Assembly (NCBI GenBank): GCA_009746045.1
Contig: RPFO01001021.1
Coordinates: forward strand, 1 to 64,000
Reading direction: 5' to 3'
Origin: Mesostigma viride
Lineage: Eukaryota; Streptophyta; Mesostigmatophyceae; Mesostigmatales; Mesostigmataceae
Length of the DNA: 64,000 nucleotides
In this document: positions 1-13,284 of the stretch, piece by piece
Position numbering within the stretch: position 1 is the stretch's first letter
How the letters are laid out: every line of letters starts with the position of its first letter
Notes under the pieces: model-generated
Told to the model about the DNA's origin: nothing
Seen by the model: the letters and a program-made list of their open reading frames with translations, nothing else
Databases searched by the model: none
Position numbers and translations under genes: made by a program

Positions 1-2716
1 CTCTCCCATCACACACCATCCCTCATCGTTACAGCATCACACACTCTCCCATTCACACACCATCCCTCATCGTTACAGCATCACACACTCTCCCATCACA
101 CACCATCCCTCATCGTTACGGCATCACACACTCTCCCATCACACACCATCCCTCATCGTTACAGCATCACACACTCTCCCCTATTGTATCACACACCATC
201 CCTCATCGTTACAGCATCACACACTCTCCCATCACACACCATCCCTCATCGTTACAGCATCACACACTCTCCCATCACACACCATCCCTCATCGTTACAG
301 CATCACACACTCTCCCATCACACACCATCCCTCATCGTTACAGCATCACACACTCCCCATCACACACCATCCCTCATCGTTACAGCATCACACACTCTCC
401 CCACCATCCCTCATCGTTACAGCATCACACACTCTCCCATCACACACCATCCCTCATCGTTACAGCATCACACACTCTCCCCTATTGTTACAGCATCACA
501 CACTCTCCCATCACACACCATCCCTCATCGTTACAGCATCACACACTCTCCCCTATTGTATCACACACCATCCCTCATCGTTACAGCATCACACACTCTC
601 CCATCACACACCATCCCTCATCGTTACAGCATCACACACTCTCCCATCACACACCATCCCTCATCGTTACGGCATCACACACTCTCCCCCTATCACACAC
701 CATCCCTCATCGTTACAGCATCACACACTCTCCCTATGTATCACACACCATCCCTCATCGTTACGGCATCACACACTCTCCCATCACACACCATCCCTCA
801 TCGTTACAGCATCACACACTCTCCCCTATTGTATCACACACCATCCCTCATCGTTACAGCATCACACACTCTCCCATCACACACCATCCCTCATCGTTAC
901 AGCATCACACACTCTCCCATCACACACCATCCCTCATCGTTACGGCATCACACACTCTCCCCTATTGTATCACACACCATCCCTCATCGTTACAGCATCA
1001 CACACTCTCCCCTATTGTATCACACACCATCCCTCATCGTTACGGCATCACACACTCTCCCATCACACACCATCCCTCATCGTTACAGCATCACACACTC
1101 TCCCATCACACACCATCCCTCATCGTTACAGCATCACACACTCTCCCCTATTGTATCACACACCATCCCTCATCGTTACAGCATCACACACTCTCCCCTA
1201 TTGTATCACACACCATCCCTCATCGTTACAGCATCACACACTCTCCCCTATTGTATCACACACCATCCCTCATCGTTACGGCATCACACACTCTCCCATC
1301 ACACACCATCCCTCATCGTTACAGCATCACACACTCTCCCCTATTGTATCACACACCATCCCTCATCGTTACGGCATCACACACTCTCCCATCACACACC
1401 ATCTCTCATCGTTACAGCATCACACACCCTCCCATCACACACCATCCCTCATCGTTACGGCATCACACACTCTCCCATCACACACCATCCCTCATCGTTA
1501 CAGCATCACACACTCTCCCATCACACACCATCCCTCATCGTTACGGCATCACACACTCTCCCCTATTGTATCACACACCATCCCTCATCGTTACAGCATC
1601 ACACACTCTCCCATCACACACCATCCCTCATCGTTACAGCATCACACACTCTCCCCTATTGCATCACACACCATCCCTCATCGTTACAGCATCACACACT
1701 CTCCCCTATTGTATCACACACCATCCCTCATCGTTACAGCATCACACACTCTCCCATCACACACCATCCCTCATCGTTACGGCATCACACACTCTCCCAT
1801 CACACACCATCCCTCATCGTTACGGCATCACACACTCTCCCCTATTGTATCACACACCATCCCTCATCGTTACAGCATCACACACTCTCCCATCACACAC
1901 CATCCCTCATCGTTACAGCATCACACACTCTCCCCTATTGTATCACACACCATCCCTCATCGTTACAGCATCACACACTCTCCCCTATTGTATCACACAC
2001 CATCCCTCATCGTTACGGCATCACACACTCTCCCATCACACACCATCCCTCATCGTTACAGCATCACACACTCTCCCATCACACACCATCCCTCATCGTT
2101 ACAGCATCACACACTCTCCCTATTGTATCACACACCATCCCTCATCGTTACAGCATCACACACTCTCCCTATTGTATCACACACCATCCCTCATCGTTAC
2201 AGCATCACACACTCTCCCATCACACACCATCCCTCATCGTTACAGCATCACACACTCTCCCCTATTGTATCACACACCATCCCTCATCGTTACGGCATCA
2301 CACACTCTCCCCTATTGTATCACACACCATCCCTCATCGTTACAGCATCACACACTCTCCCCTATTGTATCACACACCATCCCTCATCGTTACAGCATCA
2401 CACACTCTCCCCTATTGTATCACACACCATCCCTCATCGTTACAGCATCACACACTCTCCCCTATTGTATCACACACCATCCCTCATCGTTACAGCATCA
2501 CACACTCTCCCCTATTGTATCACACACCATCCCTCATCGTTACAGCATCACACACTCTCCCCTATTGTATCACACACCATCCCTCATCGTTACGGCATCA
2601 CACACTCTCCCCTATTGTATCACACACCATCCCTCATCGTTACAGCATCACACACTCTCCCCTATTGTATCACACACCATCCCTCATCGTTACAGCATCA
2701 CACACTCTCCCCTATT
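1..2716. repeat. 43/50-bp minisatellite array
   Basis: A tandem array fills the left edge and continues beyond it. Two unit lengths alternate: 43 bp, and 50 bp carrying an extra CTATTGT. From about 2,230 rightwards the array is almost purely 50-bp units. A single A/G position (TTACAG or TTACGG) gives a second layer of variants. The unit has no stop codon in any forward frame, so long His/Ser/Thr/Pro-rich open frames run through it, but 43 and 50 are not multiples of three and no frame is kept. I read it as non-coding. It lies downstream of the third identified SEC6 exon, so it is probably inside a SEC6 intron. Confidence 0.97.
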
Positions 2717-2880
2717 ACCATATCGTGAGCAGTGCTATCCTTCATTCGCACCGCACGGCTGATAAGCTCTCAAACGTGCTGAGAAGCTCTCAAACCAAAT
2801 GTCCTTCAAGGACTCCATTGTGAGGGCTAACCGACCCAGGAGCAGGCACTGCCGAAAGCAATTATCATCGCACCACCCAC

Positions 2881-5800
2881 CTCATACGCGTTGAGCAGCT
2901 CTCGGTCATCCTTTAGCAGCTCGATGACCGCCGCCGCTTCCTCGGGGATGGACAGCACGCCCGCCACGTCCTGGGAGGGGAACAAGGGCAGGGGTGGTGG
3001 CACGATGACCAGGCGCCGTAAGAACCAAGGAACCAGGGCCCCACAGGTGCGAACATGGGCGGCATGGGGGCAGCTCTCAACAGGCACGAGATCAAAAACC
3101 CTATCCATCCTCCTCTCCTCACCTTGGGGGCACATATCCTGCACGCTGCAGCTTGTACCCATTCAAACCTCCTCACCGAGTGCCCACCTATCCAGTGGTG
3201 CCTCCTCCCTGTTCCAGCTGCCATCACCTTGTGCGCTCCTACCCACACCACTCGCGACCCACACACCTGCCCTGTCCTTGCAAACGCTGCTACCCACCCA
3301 CGCCCCCATCGTGCGCGCGCTGCTACCCACACACCATGCCCTCATCGTCACTCACCTTGTGTGCTCCCACCCACCCCACTCGCTACCCATGCCGCTGCCC
3401 TCACCTTGAGCACACCATCCAGGTTGATCTGTGTGAAGTTGACCACGTTGATCAGGTCGTGGTTGTCGATGAGAGACGAGCACTCCTCGCACAGCCTGCG
3501 GAGGCAGCCGGGGACGCACAGGGCAGGGGCAAGGCATGTAGAAATGATCATGTATAAGTTTGCATATGCAAACCTTGGCTCCTTGTTTTATCAACTGGCC
3601 ATATCAGCCGGTGGGCAGGGTTGCTCATGCCCAACCTCCAGATGGCGCCGTAAAACGTCAGTTGCTCCATGAACAAATGGGTGGATGATGAAAAGAGAGT
3701 TTGCTTGCGAAGCCATCATCATGGTGGAGTGTTTCTCGGCCGGCTGGCCACTTAATTTGCAGGTATTAGTTGGTTAACTGGTCAGGTGAAAGGGCCCTGC
3801 ATATTTTCCGTTAAGGTGGAAGCCAACATCAATACAAACAGCATCCGATCCAAACAGCATCGACCAGAGAAGGGGCAGCCCAGTGGCAATAGGCCGTTTG
3901 TCTTCCATGCCGCCAGGCATTGGCAGCGCAAGCAATCTTCATTCATCGAAATGGCAGCAAGCTAGTTGCTTGCAGCTGGTGGCAGTCCGTATTCATTCTC
4001 TGTCTTCCGACAATGTTTCCCATTCCTACTCGTAGCCACAATATTTCCCACTTGAACGCAGAGTTCCATGCTGACATATCGCTCCGCAACCCTTGCTGCT
4101 TGCAGTCGCTGCTGGTGTTGTCTCCCAAGGCGTCCCGGCTCATGCTGGCGGCGCTCAACTGTTAAAAAAAACAACCATGGCTTGGCAACACTCATCCATT
4201 GACGGTGGCCACGCTCACCTGTTGATGGTGGCCAGGCTCTCCCTCAGCTCACTGATCAAGTTCTGTGACTTGGACAACAGCTCCTCCCCCGCTCGCGCAT
4301 CCTCCAGCTGAGTAGGGACGCGATGCGGACAAGCAAATAGATCAAGCGAGCGGGCCAAGCAAGTGCGTCAAGCCAGCGGGTCAAGCCAGCGGGTCAAGCC
4401 AGCGGGTCAAATAAGTGGGTCAAGCCAGCGGGTCAAGCCAGGGGGTCAAGCAAGCGGGTCAAGCAAGCGGGTCAAGCCAGCGGGTCAAGCCAGCGGGTCA
4501 AGCCGGGGGGTCAAGCAAGCGGGTCAAACAAGTGGGTCAATTAAGTGGGTCAAGCGAGCGGGCCAAGCAAGTGGGTCAAACAAGTGGGTAAAAGAAGTGG
4601 GTCAAGCGAGCGGGCCAAGCAAGCGGGTCAAATAAGTGGGTCAAGCGAGTGGGCCAAGCAAGCGGGTCAAACAAGTGGGTCAATGAAGCGGGTCAAGCGA
4701 GCGGGCCAAGCAAGTGGGTCAAACAAGTGGGTAAAAGAAGTGGGTCAAGCGAGCGGGCCAAGCAAGCGGGTCAAATAAGTGGGTCAAGCGAGCGGGCCAA
4801 GCAAGCGAGTCGAACAAGTGGGTCAATGAAGTGGCTCAAGCGAGCAGGCCAAGCAAGCGGGTCAAATAAGTGGGTCAAGCGAGTGGGCCAAGCAAGCGGG
4901 TCAAACAAGTGGGTCAATGAAGTGGGTCAAGCGAGCGGGCCAAGCAAGTGGGTCAAACAAGTGGGTAAAAGAAGTGGGTCAAGCGAGCGGGCCAAGCAAG
5001 CGGGTCAAATAAGTGGGTCAAGCGAGCGGGCCAAGCAAGCGAGTCGAACAAGTGGGTCAATGAAGTGGGTCAAGCGAGCGGGCCAAGCAAGCGGGTCAAA
5101 TAAGTGGGTCAAGCGAGTGGGCCAAGCAAGCGGGTCGAACAAGTGGGTAAAAGAAGTGGGTCAAGCGAGCGGGCCAAGCAAGTGGGTCAAACAAGAGGGT
5201 GAAGCGAGCGGGCCAAGCAAGCGGATCAGGCGGATCATCACTGAGCCAAGCTAAGTGGGCACGTCACAGGGATAAGCCATGGGTCAAGCAGAGGCAACAT
5301 GCAAATGGGACGAGATAGCAAGGAGTATGGGCCATTTGTGAAGCATGTGCCTCTCATGGGAGAGCAGGGAGCCGTAAAAGTGGCCAGAAGCTTTGCCTGC
5401 TGGCAGCACCAAAAGGCCCATAACATTGACATCCAGCCACTTTAGAGTGTTGCCCTGCAACCAGCAATGCGGCAGGCCAGGAACCCAGTAGGGATGCCAT
5501 GTCTTCGGTAAAGAAAGGAAGCTTTGGGTGGCATAGGATAGAGCCCCAGTGTGTGACACGTGGCCATAAAGTTTTACATGATTCAACCCCCCAAACCTCA
5601 TTTCAGTGACATACACGCAGTCTAAGGAGTGCTTACAAGAGTCAGACTACAACCCAATCTCAAAAGATGGATGCGTGAAAGGTTGGATATGTGTCGTCAA
5701 CCATGAAGTGCTTGACTGCACAACATGGACAGGCAAGACCGTGGGGATGAATTCCAAAATGTTTGCCATTAGATTGCGGGCACCTGCCATGGTGAAGTAG

Positions 5801-6351
5801 CTTCATGCTGGCAGAAGGAGTGGTGACAAAAGATTTATACCGTGTGGATGAGCGTGCCTATAATTTGTTGACTACATTCCTGCGAAAGGGGAGTTGTGCA
5901 AAAGGACACAACCGTTACGATGCATCAGATGAACGTTATGACTTACCACAGACTGCATACTTGCATTCAGCTGGACATCGTTCACCTGGCGGAGGGAGTA
6001 AACAAATGAAAGCAGACGCCGGAGTTAGCGGGCAGCACACATAAACTGCCCGTAATTTTTAGTGGCATGATAAGGCGGCATACGGTATCCAAAATGTTGG
6101 AATGAGGCACGCGTTACCTATCAGCTACCCAAGTCATCACTAACCAATCAATGCAGATAATTATGTCTGCTTATCCTTTAACCAATCGATTATACGTGAT
6201 TATGACTGCTCGTGACGCATCTTTTGAATCGTACCAGCAGTCTTTGCGTGTAATCTGCTTTCAATGACGTCGTGGATTGAAGATAGCCTGGAAGCGGCAA
6301 CAACTTGGCCACCTCTCGCAAGGCACTATTGCGCGCCTCTTCGTCGTACAT
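2881..6351 (-). CDS. SEC6: Exocyst subunit SEC6/EXOC3, 5' part
   Basis: SEC6 is a core subunit of the exocyst, which tethers secretory vesicles to the plasma membrane. The start ATG is at 6351. Exon 1 (6351-6235) encodes 39 residues including EVAKLLPLP and SLKADYTQRLL, which match the N-terminus of plant SEC6. Later exons are 4307-4219 (RAGEELLSKSQNLISELRES), 3495-3415 (CEECSSLIDNHDLINVV) and 2968-2881 (KDVAGVLSIPEEAAAVIELL straddles its 5' border). All have GT-AG borders and consistent phase. Compared with plant SEC6, about 12-15 residues are missing between exon 1 and the exon at 4307, so one small exon lies unrecognised in that intron. Only about 140 of the usual roughly 750 residues are in the window; the rest must lie to the left, beyond the minisatellite. 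Recognition rests on remembered family sequence. The gene diverges from the LRR gene at 7433. Confidence 0.88.
4345..5236. repeat. 13-bp-based satellite in SEC6 intron
   Basis: The basic motif is GCGGGTCAAGCCA and variants (GTGGGTCAAACAA, GCGGGCCAAGCAA). The left part is simple 13-bp units. Further right the variants are arranged in higher-order blocks that recur several times. It lies in the large intron between SEC6 exon 1 and the exon at 4307. The 201-codon open frame (repeated Gly-Gln-Ala-Ser-Gly-Ser) is a by-product of a 13-bp stop-free unit. Confidence 0.93.
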
Positions 6352-7432
6352 TTCCGAGAACTACAAAATAAATTCACAAAATATATGAACCTTTAGAATA
6401 CAGCCACATCTAATAGCGTCGCAAAATTTCTATGTTGGTGTGAGCTATGGAAATAATGCCAGATCATGCCACCATCAGTCCCCGCTCCCCACTTTGACGA
6501 TGAAATAAAGGCTACATGCCAGTGCATTCTTATATGAATTTTGGATAGCGAGGCAATTTATGCTCGATGGCCCCATGTACATGATAGTAACGAGAATACG
6601 CCACCTTCTCTAAGCTGACTATACTCCACAAACTCCATCGCTCCCGTCAAACATATGGCCAGAAACTTGCTCTGTAGCACACGCGAAATCAGTCAAATTA
6701 CGTAAGAAATACGAGATGAATCAGGGGTGCAGAAATGCTTTATGATAGGTACTTAACTGTACTGTGTTTCTCTGCCATTCTGCTGTCGCCTCTGTCAATT
6801 AGTGTCATGGCAGTCATGCAAGCTTGTCAACCAAAAGGAATACAGTAGTAAATTTCTGCTGACGCGTAAACTTCTGCTGACGGCCTCAGGCCGAGTGGAC
6901 GGCACGAGTTGCTGGAATGCTTGTTGAGAATATAAATTACCGGATGGATACGGAAAGTTTTAGTAAAACCTACTTACTAGTGAATCTTAATCTCGTCACT
7001 TCCAGATCCTTGTGCCGCTCCCAGGGCAAGTGGTACATGTATAGCGATGGCTATTTTCGTCAGTGACATGCGGTGAGAAAAAAAGGTAAGGGCCAATCTA
7101 TCACACGTGAACAATGTTTCATAATTGACTGGGTGCAGGGAAGTGAGGGCACTGCTCGCCATGGATCCTTAATTTTGCAGAATTGCTGTTTAAAATAAAA
7201 CGTGCTGATCTTGGCACATGCATGAATTGTGCGTTTGGCATTTGTCCTCCGTGGGCATACTGCCGTATTCATCCTGTCAAGTTCTCTGGCATGTCCTGCA
7301 ACAGCCTGTATGAAAAGCCTACAACGGAATGAAGTTGACCTGGTCTCAATAAGTTGACGCGAAGCCTTGAGAATGGGTTTTCTCAGCTAAAACTATTAAG
7401 TCCGCGGGACCCAACGCCCCCGCTTTGCTACT
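6352..7432. promoter_or_regulatory. Divergent promoter region SEC6 / LRR-KY
   Basis: About 1.08 kb separate the two divergent start codons. The sequence is AT-rich with no convincing ORF. An acceptor-like TAG directly precedes the first SEC6 coding exon (6361-6363), so SEC6 may have an intron in its 5' UTR. No individual promoter element can be assigned. Confidence 0.4.
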
Positions 7433-10400
7433 ATGGATACCGCTAACTTTGAGCAGGCGGCTGTCCAGCCGCCTCAGAATCCACGATTGGCATCGACGAT
7501 AGGCAGATCATCTCGGAAATCCTTGTCCAAATCCCCATCAAGAGCTCCTGTCGTTACTGAGAGCCCAGAAGTAATTCGAGAAAAAGCTATCAAAGTTCTG
7601 GCTGCCGGACTAGGGAAGCTTGGGAAGACGGCGGATGGGATGCATTACGCTTATTTAAATCTCAGGTATGTCCAAGTTCATGAGGGTGTGAACACCAAAC
7701 GATCAGCAGCCTGGCATATCGGGTGGCAAGCGATTTCATGTCCATCACACGACCGCTACGTTGTAATGTCTACCATTTCTCGTCACTTGTCGCACTGTGT
7801 CATCATCAGCTAGAGAGGACCTTGTGTGACTGCTCGGTAACAAGAGTGCTCTGATGCTACAAGTATTCAGCATGCCTAGTGTGTCCTGGCATGTAAGCCT
7901 TTCCATTCCTAGCAATAAACCCCAACCCCCAGCTGCTATTCCATCTATCTGGAGCTCCCCATCCCATTTTCGTCGCTGTCTGACCACCCAGTCCGCAGCA
8001 CCCGCACCCGCTCCTGCACCGTCTCCCCCATTTCCTCCAAATCCTTACATTCCTTTGAAACATCGACATGTCCCTGAAACTCCCTCTCACTTTACTGAAA
8101 AGTATGACCGTGCATTTTTTCTTCTGCCCTCATAGTATTTCCCCTTTGTCAAATTACGAGGCTCAGCAGCACTAACGATTATGTCACCATCTCACTGCTT
8201 TTCCTTTCTTCTAATGGTCACCAAATTCCACGAGCTTCCTCGTCATGCATCGCTTTCGACGGGGGAAGTTTTCTGCAGTACAGTTGTCCATGCCAAAGGT
8301 TGCCCTTGCCGACGTACGGCACCTGCCGCGGCCATTGCTTCCAAATACTCATGCACCTGCTGCTTGCACATTGCTTATTTGGGTTCCTCATATTCCTCGC
8401 TTTCTTTCCTTCTATTATCCCTTGACTTCTTGCCTTGTATTGTCTTATCGCCCTCACCCTCTGTGCCTCCCTGTGTTCCTCAATTGACCTACATGCCTCC
8501 TCCTAATCCTGGCAACCCCAGGCTCGAGAACCAACAGCTGGCGACGTTAGCCGGCATCGACGCCTTCCCCCACTTACAGCACGTCCAGGTGTCCAACAAC
8601 GCGGTCGACGATCTGACCCCCCTCGGGTCGCTGCCCTACCTGACCACCCTGGAGGCCTCATACAACCGCCTGACTCGTGTCTGGTCCGCCGACGTTGCGG
8701 AGAGCAGCAGCGCAGGGGAAGGGAAGCAGTCTGCAACCAATAATAATGGAGCTAGTGACGCCGATGGCAATGGACCTGCGGGGGAGGCGCGGGCGGGTGG
8801 GGACGCATCTGCTGGCCCGTCCCAGGATGATGAAGCGGCCAGCCAGCGGCCCCGCAGGGTGCTGCGCATGGACGTATCGTACAACAAGATCCGCACACTG
8901 CGTGGCGTGTCGGCCTATCAGCTCCTGCGCGTGCTGGTGGTGGACAATAACGACCTTGTCTCGCTTGAGGGTGTCGCCAACATGGCGTCGCTGCAGGTAC
9001 GCATAATCTTCACAGTGCCTGTCCCTGTCCCTGTCCCTGTCATGTCATATTGTCCTGGTCTGGCATGTATCGTTTATGTATAATGCCATTTCGCTTCAGA
9101 TCGTCCTACGTTTGTTACAGTGCTGAGGCAGGAGTTGAAGGCTCCTTGCGTGTATCAAGCAAATGGACCCTTAACAGGGTGGCAGTAGGACAAGCCCTGT
9201 GCCCCAGCGTTATTGTCACAGCAGGTGGTTTGTGACCGACGACCTGCCCTTCTCGCATGCACCCTTTTCCGGCCACCAAACCCTATCTTGGGTCAGAGCC
9301 AGCGACCTGCCCGCCACCAGACATTCCTTCCATCAATCATTTCCCAATCCCCCCTGGTGTCTGCCTGTCATTGTTGTCTTTTGCTGGCCACCATATGTTT
9401 CTGTGCCACGCATATGTTTCTGCGCTGGTTGTCTCCTTGATATGTTTCTGTGCCACGCGATGCCATTCCATGACATTCCCATGCCATTCCCTTGATTGCC
9501 GATCTTCCCTGCCGTGCCCCCGCTCCTCTCGCGCGCAGCACCTGAGCGCGCGCAACAACCACCTGCAGTCCCTGGACCACCTGACGGGCCTCATGCTCAA
9601 GTTCCTGGACGTGTCCAACAACGAAATCTCCTCGCTGGAACAGCTGGCGTCCATCCCCTCCCTCGAGGTGCTGATCGCCGCCAACAATTCGCTCACCCGG
9701 CTCGACGGGTTGAACTTGTTGACCCGCCTGACTACGCTAGACGTGTGCCAGAACAAGGGCGTCGCGAAGCTGGAAGAGATCCGGCACCTCATGGTTCTCC
9801 CTCTCTTGCGCCGGTTCCGGTTCGCGGGCACGGCCATGGCGTCCGAGTGCGACGCGCGGCTGCACGTGCTGTACCGGCTGCCAGCGTTAACGGAGCTGGA
9901 CGGGGCCGAAGTGCACCCGAGGGAGAAAGTCACGGCCGCAAACCTGCACGGGGCAGACGCACCCGCGCGCGCGGGCATCCGGCGCAAGTACTTCCCCAAC
10001 GGGGAGTTTGAGGACACCATCGTGGGCGGCCAGGCGGCCCTGACCAGGGACGTGGACAAGAGCTCCAGCGGCGTGGACAAGGGCGGCAGTAACGGCAGCG
10101 GGGCAAAGGGGGCGGATGGCGTGACGGCGGACGGTAGCGCCGAGGGCGTGGACAGCGTGGTCCGTCCGCTCATGCGCGCGATGCGGCTGGTGGGCAAGAG
10201 CGTGGACAACGTCGGCCGCGCGACCGCGGGGCCCACATCGCTCAAGCCGCAGGCCTCCTCGCGGTTTCTGCTGTCCACCGGCACTGCGGGGTTCACCCGG
10301 CAGACGTCGGCGCTCCTGGGGATGTCCACGCGGGGGGCGGGGGGCGGGGCGGGTGATGTGGCGGCACAGGAGCGCGCGGGGTCGGTCCCCGAGGAGCTTC

Positions 10401-13284
10401 TCCGGGGGATCCTGGCAGGCCCCCGTGGCCAGGGCGGGCTCGCGTCCCTGGCAGGGCACCTGGCGGAGGGCAGCGACTCGGAGTACGAGGTCGCGCGCGC
10501 GTGCTTCCTGTGGGTGGTCCAGAACGCGCTCAAGAGGATTGACACGGCCTCTTCTTCGTTTTCTTCTTCCCCAGAGAATGGCCACGATGGGAAGAGAGGT
10601 GGGGGCCAGCCTGGCCGGGACGGTGGCCCATCAGGCACGGGTACGCCGTTGGTGGACTTGTTGTTGGACAAGTGCCAGGTGGCGGAGGATGGGGAAGGGT
10701 CATCGCGCAGCGGCAGCGGCAACGGCAGCGCGCTGGTGTCACCGGGCGCGGCAGGGGCCCCCTGGGCGGAGCGCGTGGCGCTGCTGTTCGCAGCGCTCGC
10801 GCAGGCGTGCCAGCTGGAGGCGGCGGTGGTGCACGGGCTGGCCAAGGGGCCTTCGTTTGAGAGCGCGTCGGACGGGGGGGCCATGGTGGGCCTTGCAGGG
10901 ATCAAGGCGAGGGGCAAGGGGGGGAAGGCAGAGACGGGGTTGGAGCCTCACTGCTGGTCGGCCGTCAAGGTTACCGGTGAGTTGCCGGCTGGTGGTAGCG
11001 GGTGTTTGGCCGCCTGTCTGTGGCCGACTAGTCATGTGTTTGCTTCTTTGTTGTGCCCGCTGGTGTGCCTAGGCTTTGCGAGGCCGATTGCAAGGGGTGG
11101 ATTGGATACGTCTAAGCTGGTTTCATTCTTTCTTAGCTTGTCTGAGCTTCCTCACCTGCACTGCGTGTACCCAACACACGCAAGTCATAAAGGAAGGCTT
11201 CTATTTTCTAAACCTGTCCGCTCATGTCCATTATTATTGCTTATGGCAGATGTGTCCCCCGCCTTCCCTGCACCGTGTAGTAATTGCCTCCAAGGTGCCC
11301 TCCCTGCCTCGTTGCTCGTGTTTTCAGGCAAGTGGAAGCTGTTGGACTGCGCATGGGCATGCAGCGCGGGCGTGGGCATGGACGATCACTTCTTCTGCCT
11401 GCCGGACGAGTTCATCTACCACCACTTCCCCAAGAAGGAGAGGTGAGACCGGGGCAGAGGAAAGGGGGACGCTGGGCCACTGCTATGGGGGGGGTGGGAG
11501 TGGCTCTGGGCCACTGCTTGGTCACTTCCTACCTAAGCTAGGCAAGGGAATGCTCCCTTGTTGGGGAGTGATGGTGAAGCCTACGTCTACGTTTCTACTT
11601 TGCCCTTAGTTTGATGATGTCCATATTGGCCAGGTTCGTGGTTTTGAAATGGTAATGGTGGTATAGTTACACAAGTCATCGCTATGTGAAAAGGATTGTT
11701 GAGTGCTACACAAGATCAGAGCCTGTAGCTATTTGTACAGCCACCTATGTACGGCAGCAGCTATTTGTACAGCCACCTATGTACGGCAGCTGTTTCCAGC
11801 ACTCCTTTGATAGTACCTCCCGTGGTGATCATTATCCCCACAGCATTCACCCACTAGAAACTACGTGAGCCAGGGAGGTCGTCACGTAGGTTCTAGAGTG
11901 CATGACAGAAAGTGCAAGCAGCGCCCCATCAGGTCTTTCTCACAACTCCACAGTGTTGTTATATCTGGCCCTACCTGCATTCTTGCCAAACTTACCTTTA
12001 TGACCTCATTTGCGAATGCAGATTCATACGGTTGCCTTCCAAATGGTTGCTTTCTTACCATACTGTACGGGCAGTGAAACGTGCGAATCCAGCATAGCTG
12101 GTCATTCATTATTAATCAATTCGTCGGCCTCCATCCACTTACACGCCCACTTTTCCCCATATGGCTGCCCCTCATTGACCTATTCCCCTAACGATGACAG
12201 GTGGCAGCTCCTGGACAGCTCAGTGACCCTCCCCCAGTTCTGTGCTCTGCCGACGTGCACGCCGGCCTTCTTCCGGTACCGCATGCAGCTGCTCGCGTGC
12301 CCCACGGCTGCCCTAAAGCTGCCACCTGGCACGTGCGCACACCACATCCCCCTGGGCGTCCCCCCCGAGGTCTCGGTCCTCCACCGGCTTGTGCCCATGT
12401 CCCTGGCCGACCGCGACGCCAGGGGGGAGGAGGACCGCAGTGCGGCCGCCCTCTGCTCGTGGACGCTCACGCAGCGCGAGGAGTCGTACGTGAGCCTGTT
12501 CACCGCGTTCCCCGGCAGTGGCGAGTACCTGCTCGAGGTGTTCGCGTTCGAGAGGCATGCGGCCGAGGACGCTGATGCCGTGGCTGGTGATGACGGCTTC
12601 ACTAATAGCTCGGCCGCCCCAGGGGATAATAGCAAACCTGGGGGCGCAAATAGGGCCAATGGGGCGCAGGAAGGGTCCCTGTCAGACTGGCCCTCGGTCG
12701 CGTGGGGGGAGCTGTCCCCAGGGGGGCGGCCCTGTCGGTACGACCGCGTGCTGGCGTACCGGGTGACCGTGACGGTGAGCTGCCCAGGCGAGCGCTTCCC
12801 CGAGCAGTCGCCAAACTTCATCGAGCGAGGATGCTCCCTGCGCATGCCCCTGGAGGGCTTCTTGGTCCCTGGGCGCAGCGGCCTGCGCCAGAAGTTTGCG
12901 ATGACCGCCCCCCGCGCGATGGGGATTATGCTCGTGGTGCGCCCTCGGCCGGGGGTGGCCACGGGGAAGGAGAGGGCGGGACCTGGGTGGTGGTCCGGCC
13001 CGCTGGGTGTGCCGCCCACGAGGGCCCAGGGCGAGCTTGCTTTGGAAGCCCCTGGCTTTTGGACGGGGGATCAGGAGGCTGACTCGCCAAATTCGAGCTA
13101 CTTGTGCATGTGGATTAATCCGGACAATGAGGACAAGGATGACTTCTTCATGGAGGTGGACTTGGTGGAGTGCACCAAGCGCATGCAGGGGCCATTGGCG
13201 CTGGTCGTCGTTGGGTGCTTTGACAGTGAGGATGACGAGAGCCACGGGAGCACGGTGCCACTGCTGGTGTTCCCAATCATGTAA
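7433..13284 (+). CDS. LRR + kyphoscoliosis/transglutaminase-like protein
   Basis: Five exons (7433-7665, 8522-8996, 9539-10976, 11328-11442, 12201-13284) join in frame into 1,114 codons plus TAA. Residues about 80-330 are leucine-rich repeats of the SDS22 type (LRxLVVDNNDLVSLEGV, LKFLDVSNNEISSLEQL), split by an acidic/Ala/Gly linker. A low-complexity region follows. Residues about 450-760 are a transglutaminase-like core: the His motif PHCWSAVKV (His707) is followed across an intron by WKLLDCAW (Asp722), then YHHFPKKERWQLLD typical of KY-type proteins. The C-terminal 350 residues resemble the beta-rich tail of KY proteins. At the expected Cys position I see Ala646 (AERVALLF), so the domain may be non-catalytic. 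A scaffold role in the cytoskeleton or cilium is possible but not shown. Exon structure is well supported; function is inference. Confidence 0.88.

Noticed and set aside
184-2823. Three long overlapping open frames (up to 879 codons) rich in His, Thr, Ser and Pro
   Set aside because: They are the three forward frames of one stop-free minisatellite whose units are not multiples of three; no frame is favoured.
4363-5254. Ser/Gly/Lys-rich repeat ORFs
   Set aside because: Produced by the 13-bp satellite inside a SEC6 intron; neighbouring exons are on the other strand.
8181-8521. Upstream in-frame extension of the second LRR exon
   Set aside because: The sequence before the AG at 8520-8521 is pyrimidine-rich and not LRR-like, and exon 1 joins in phase at 8522.
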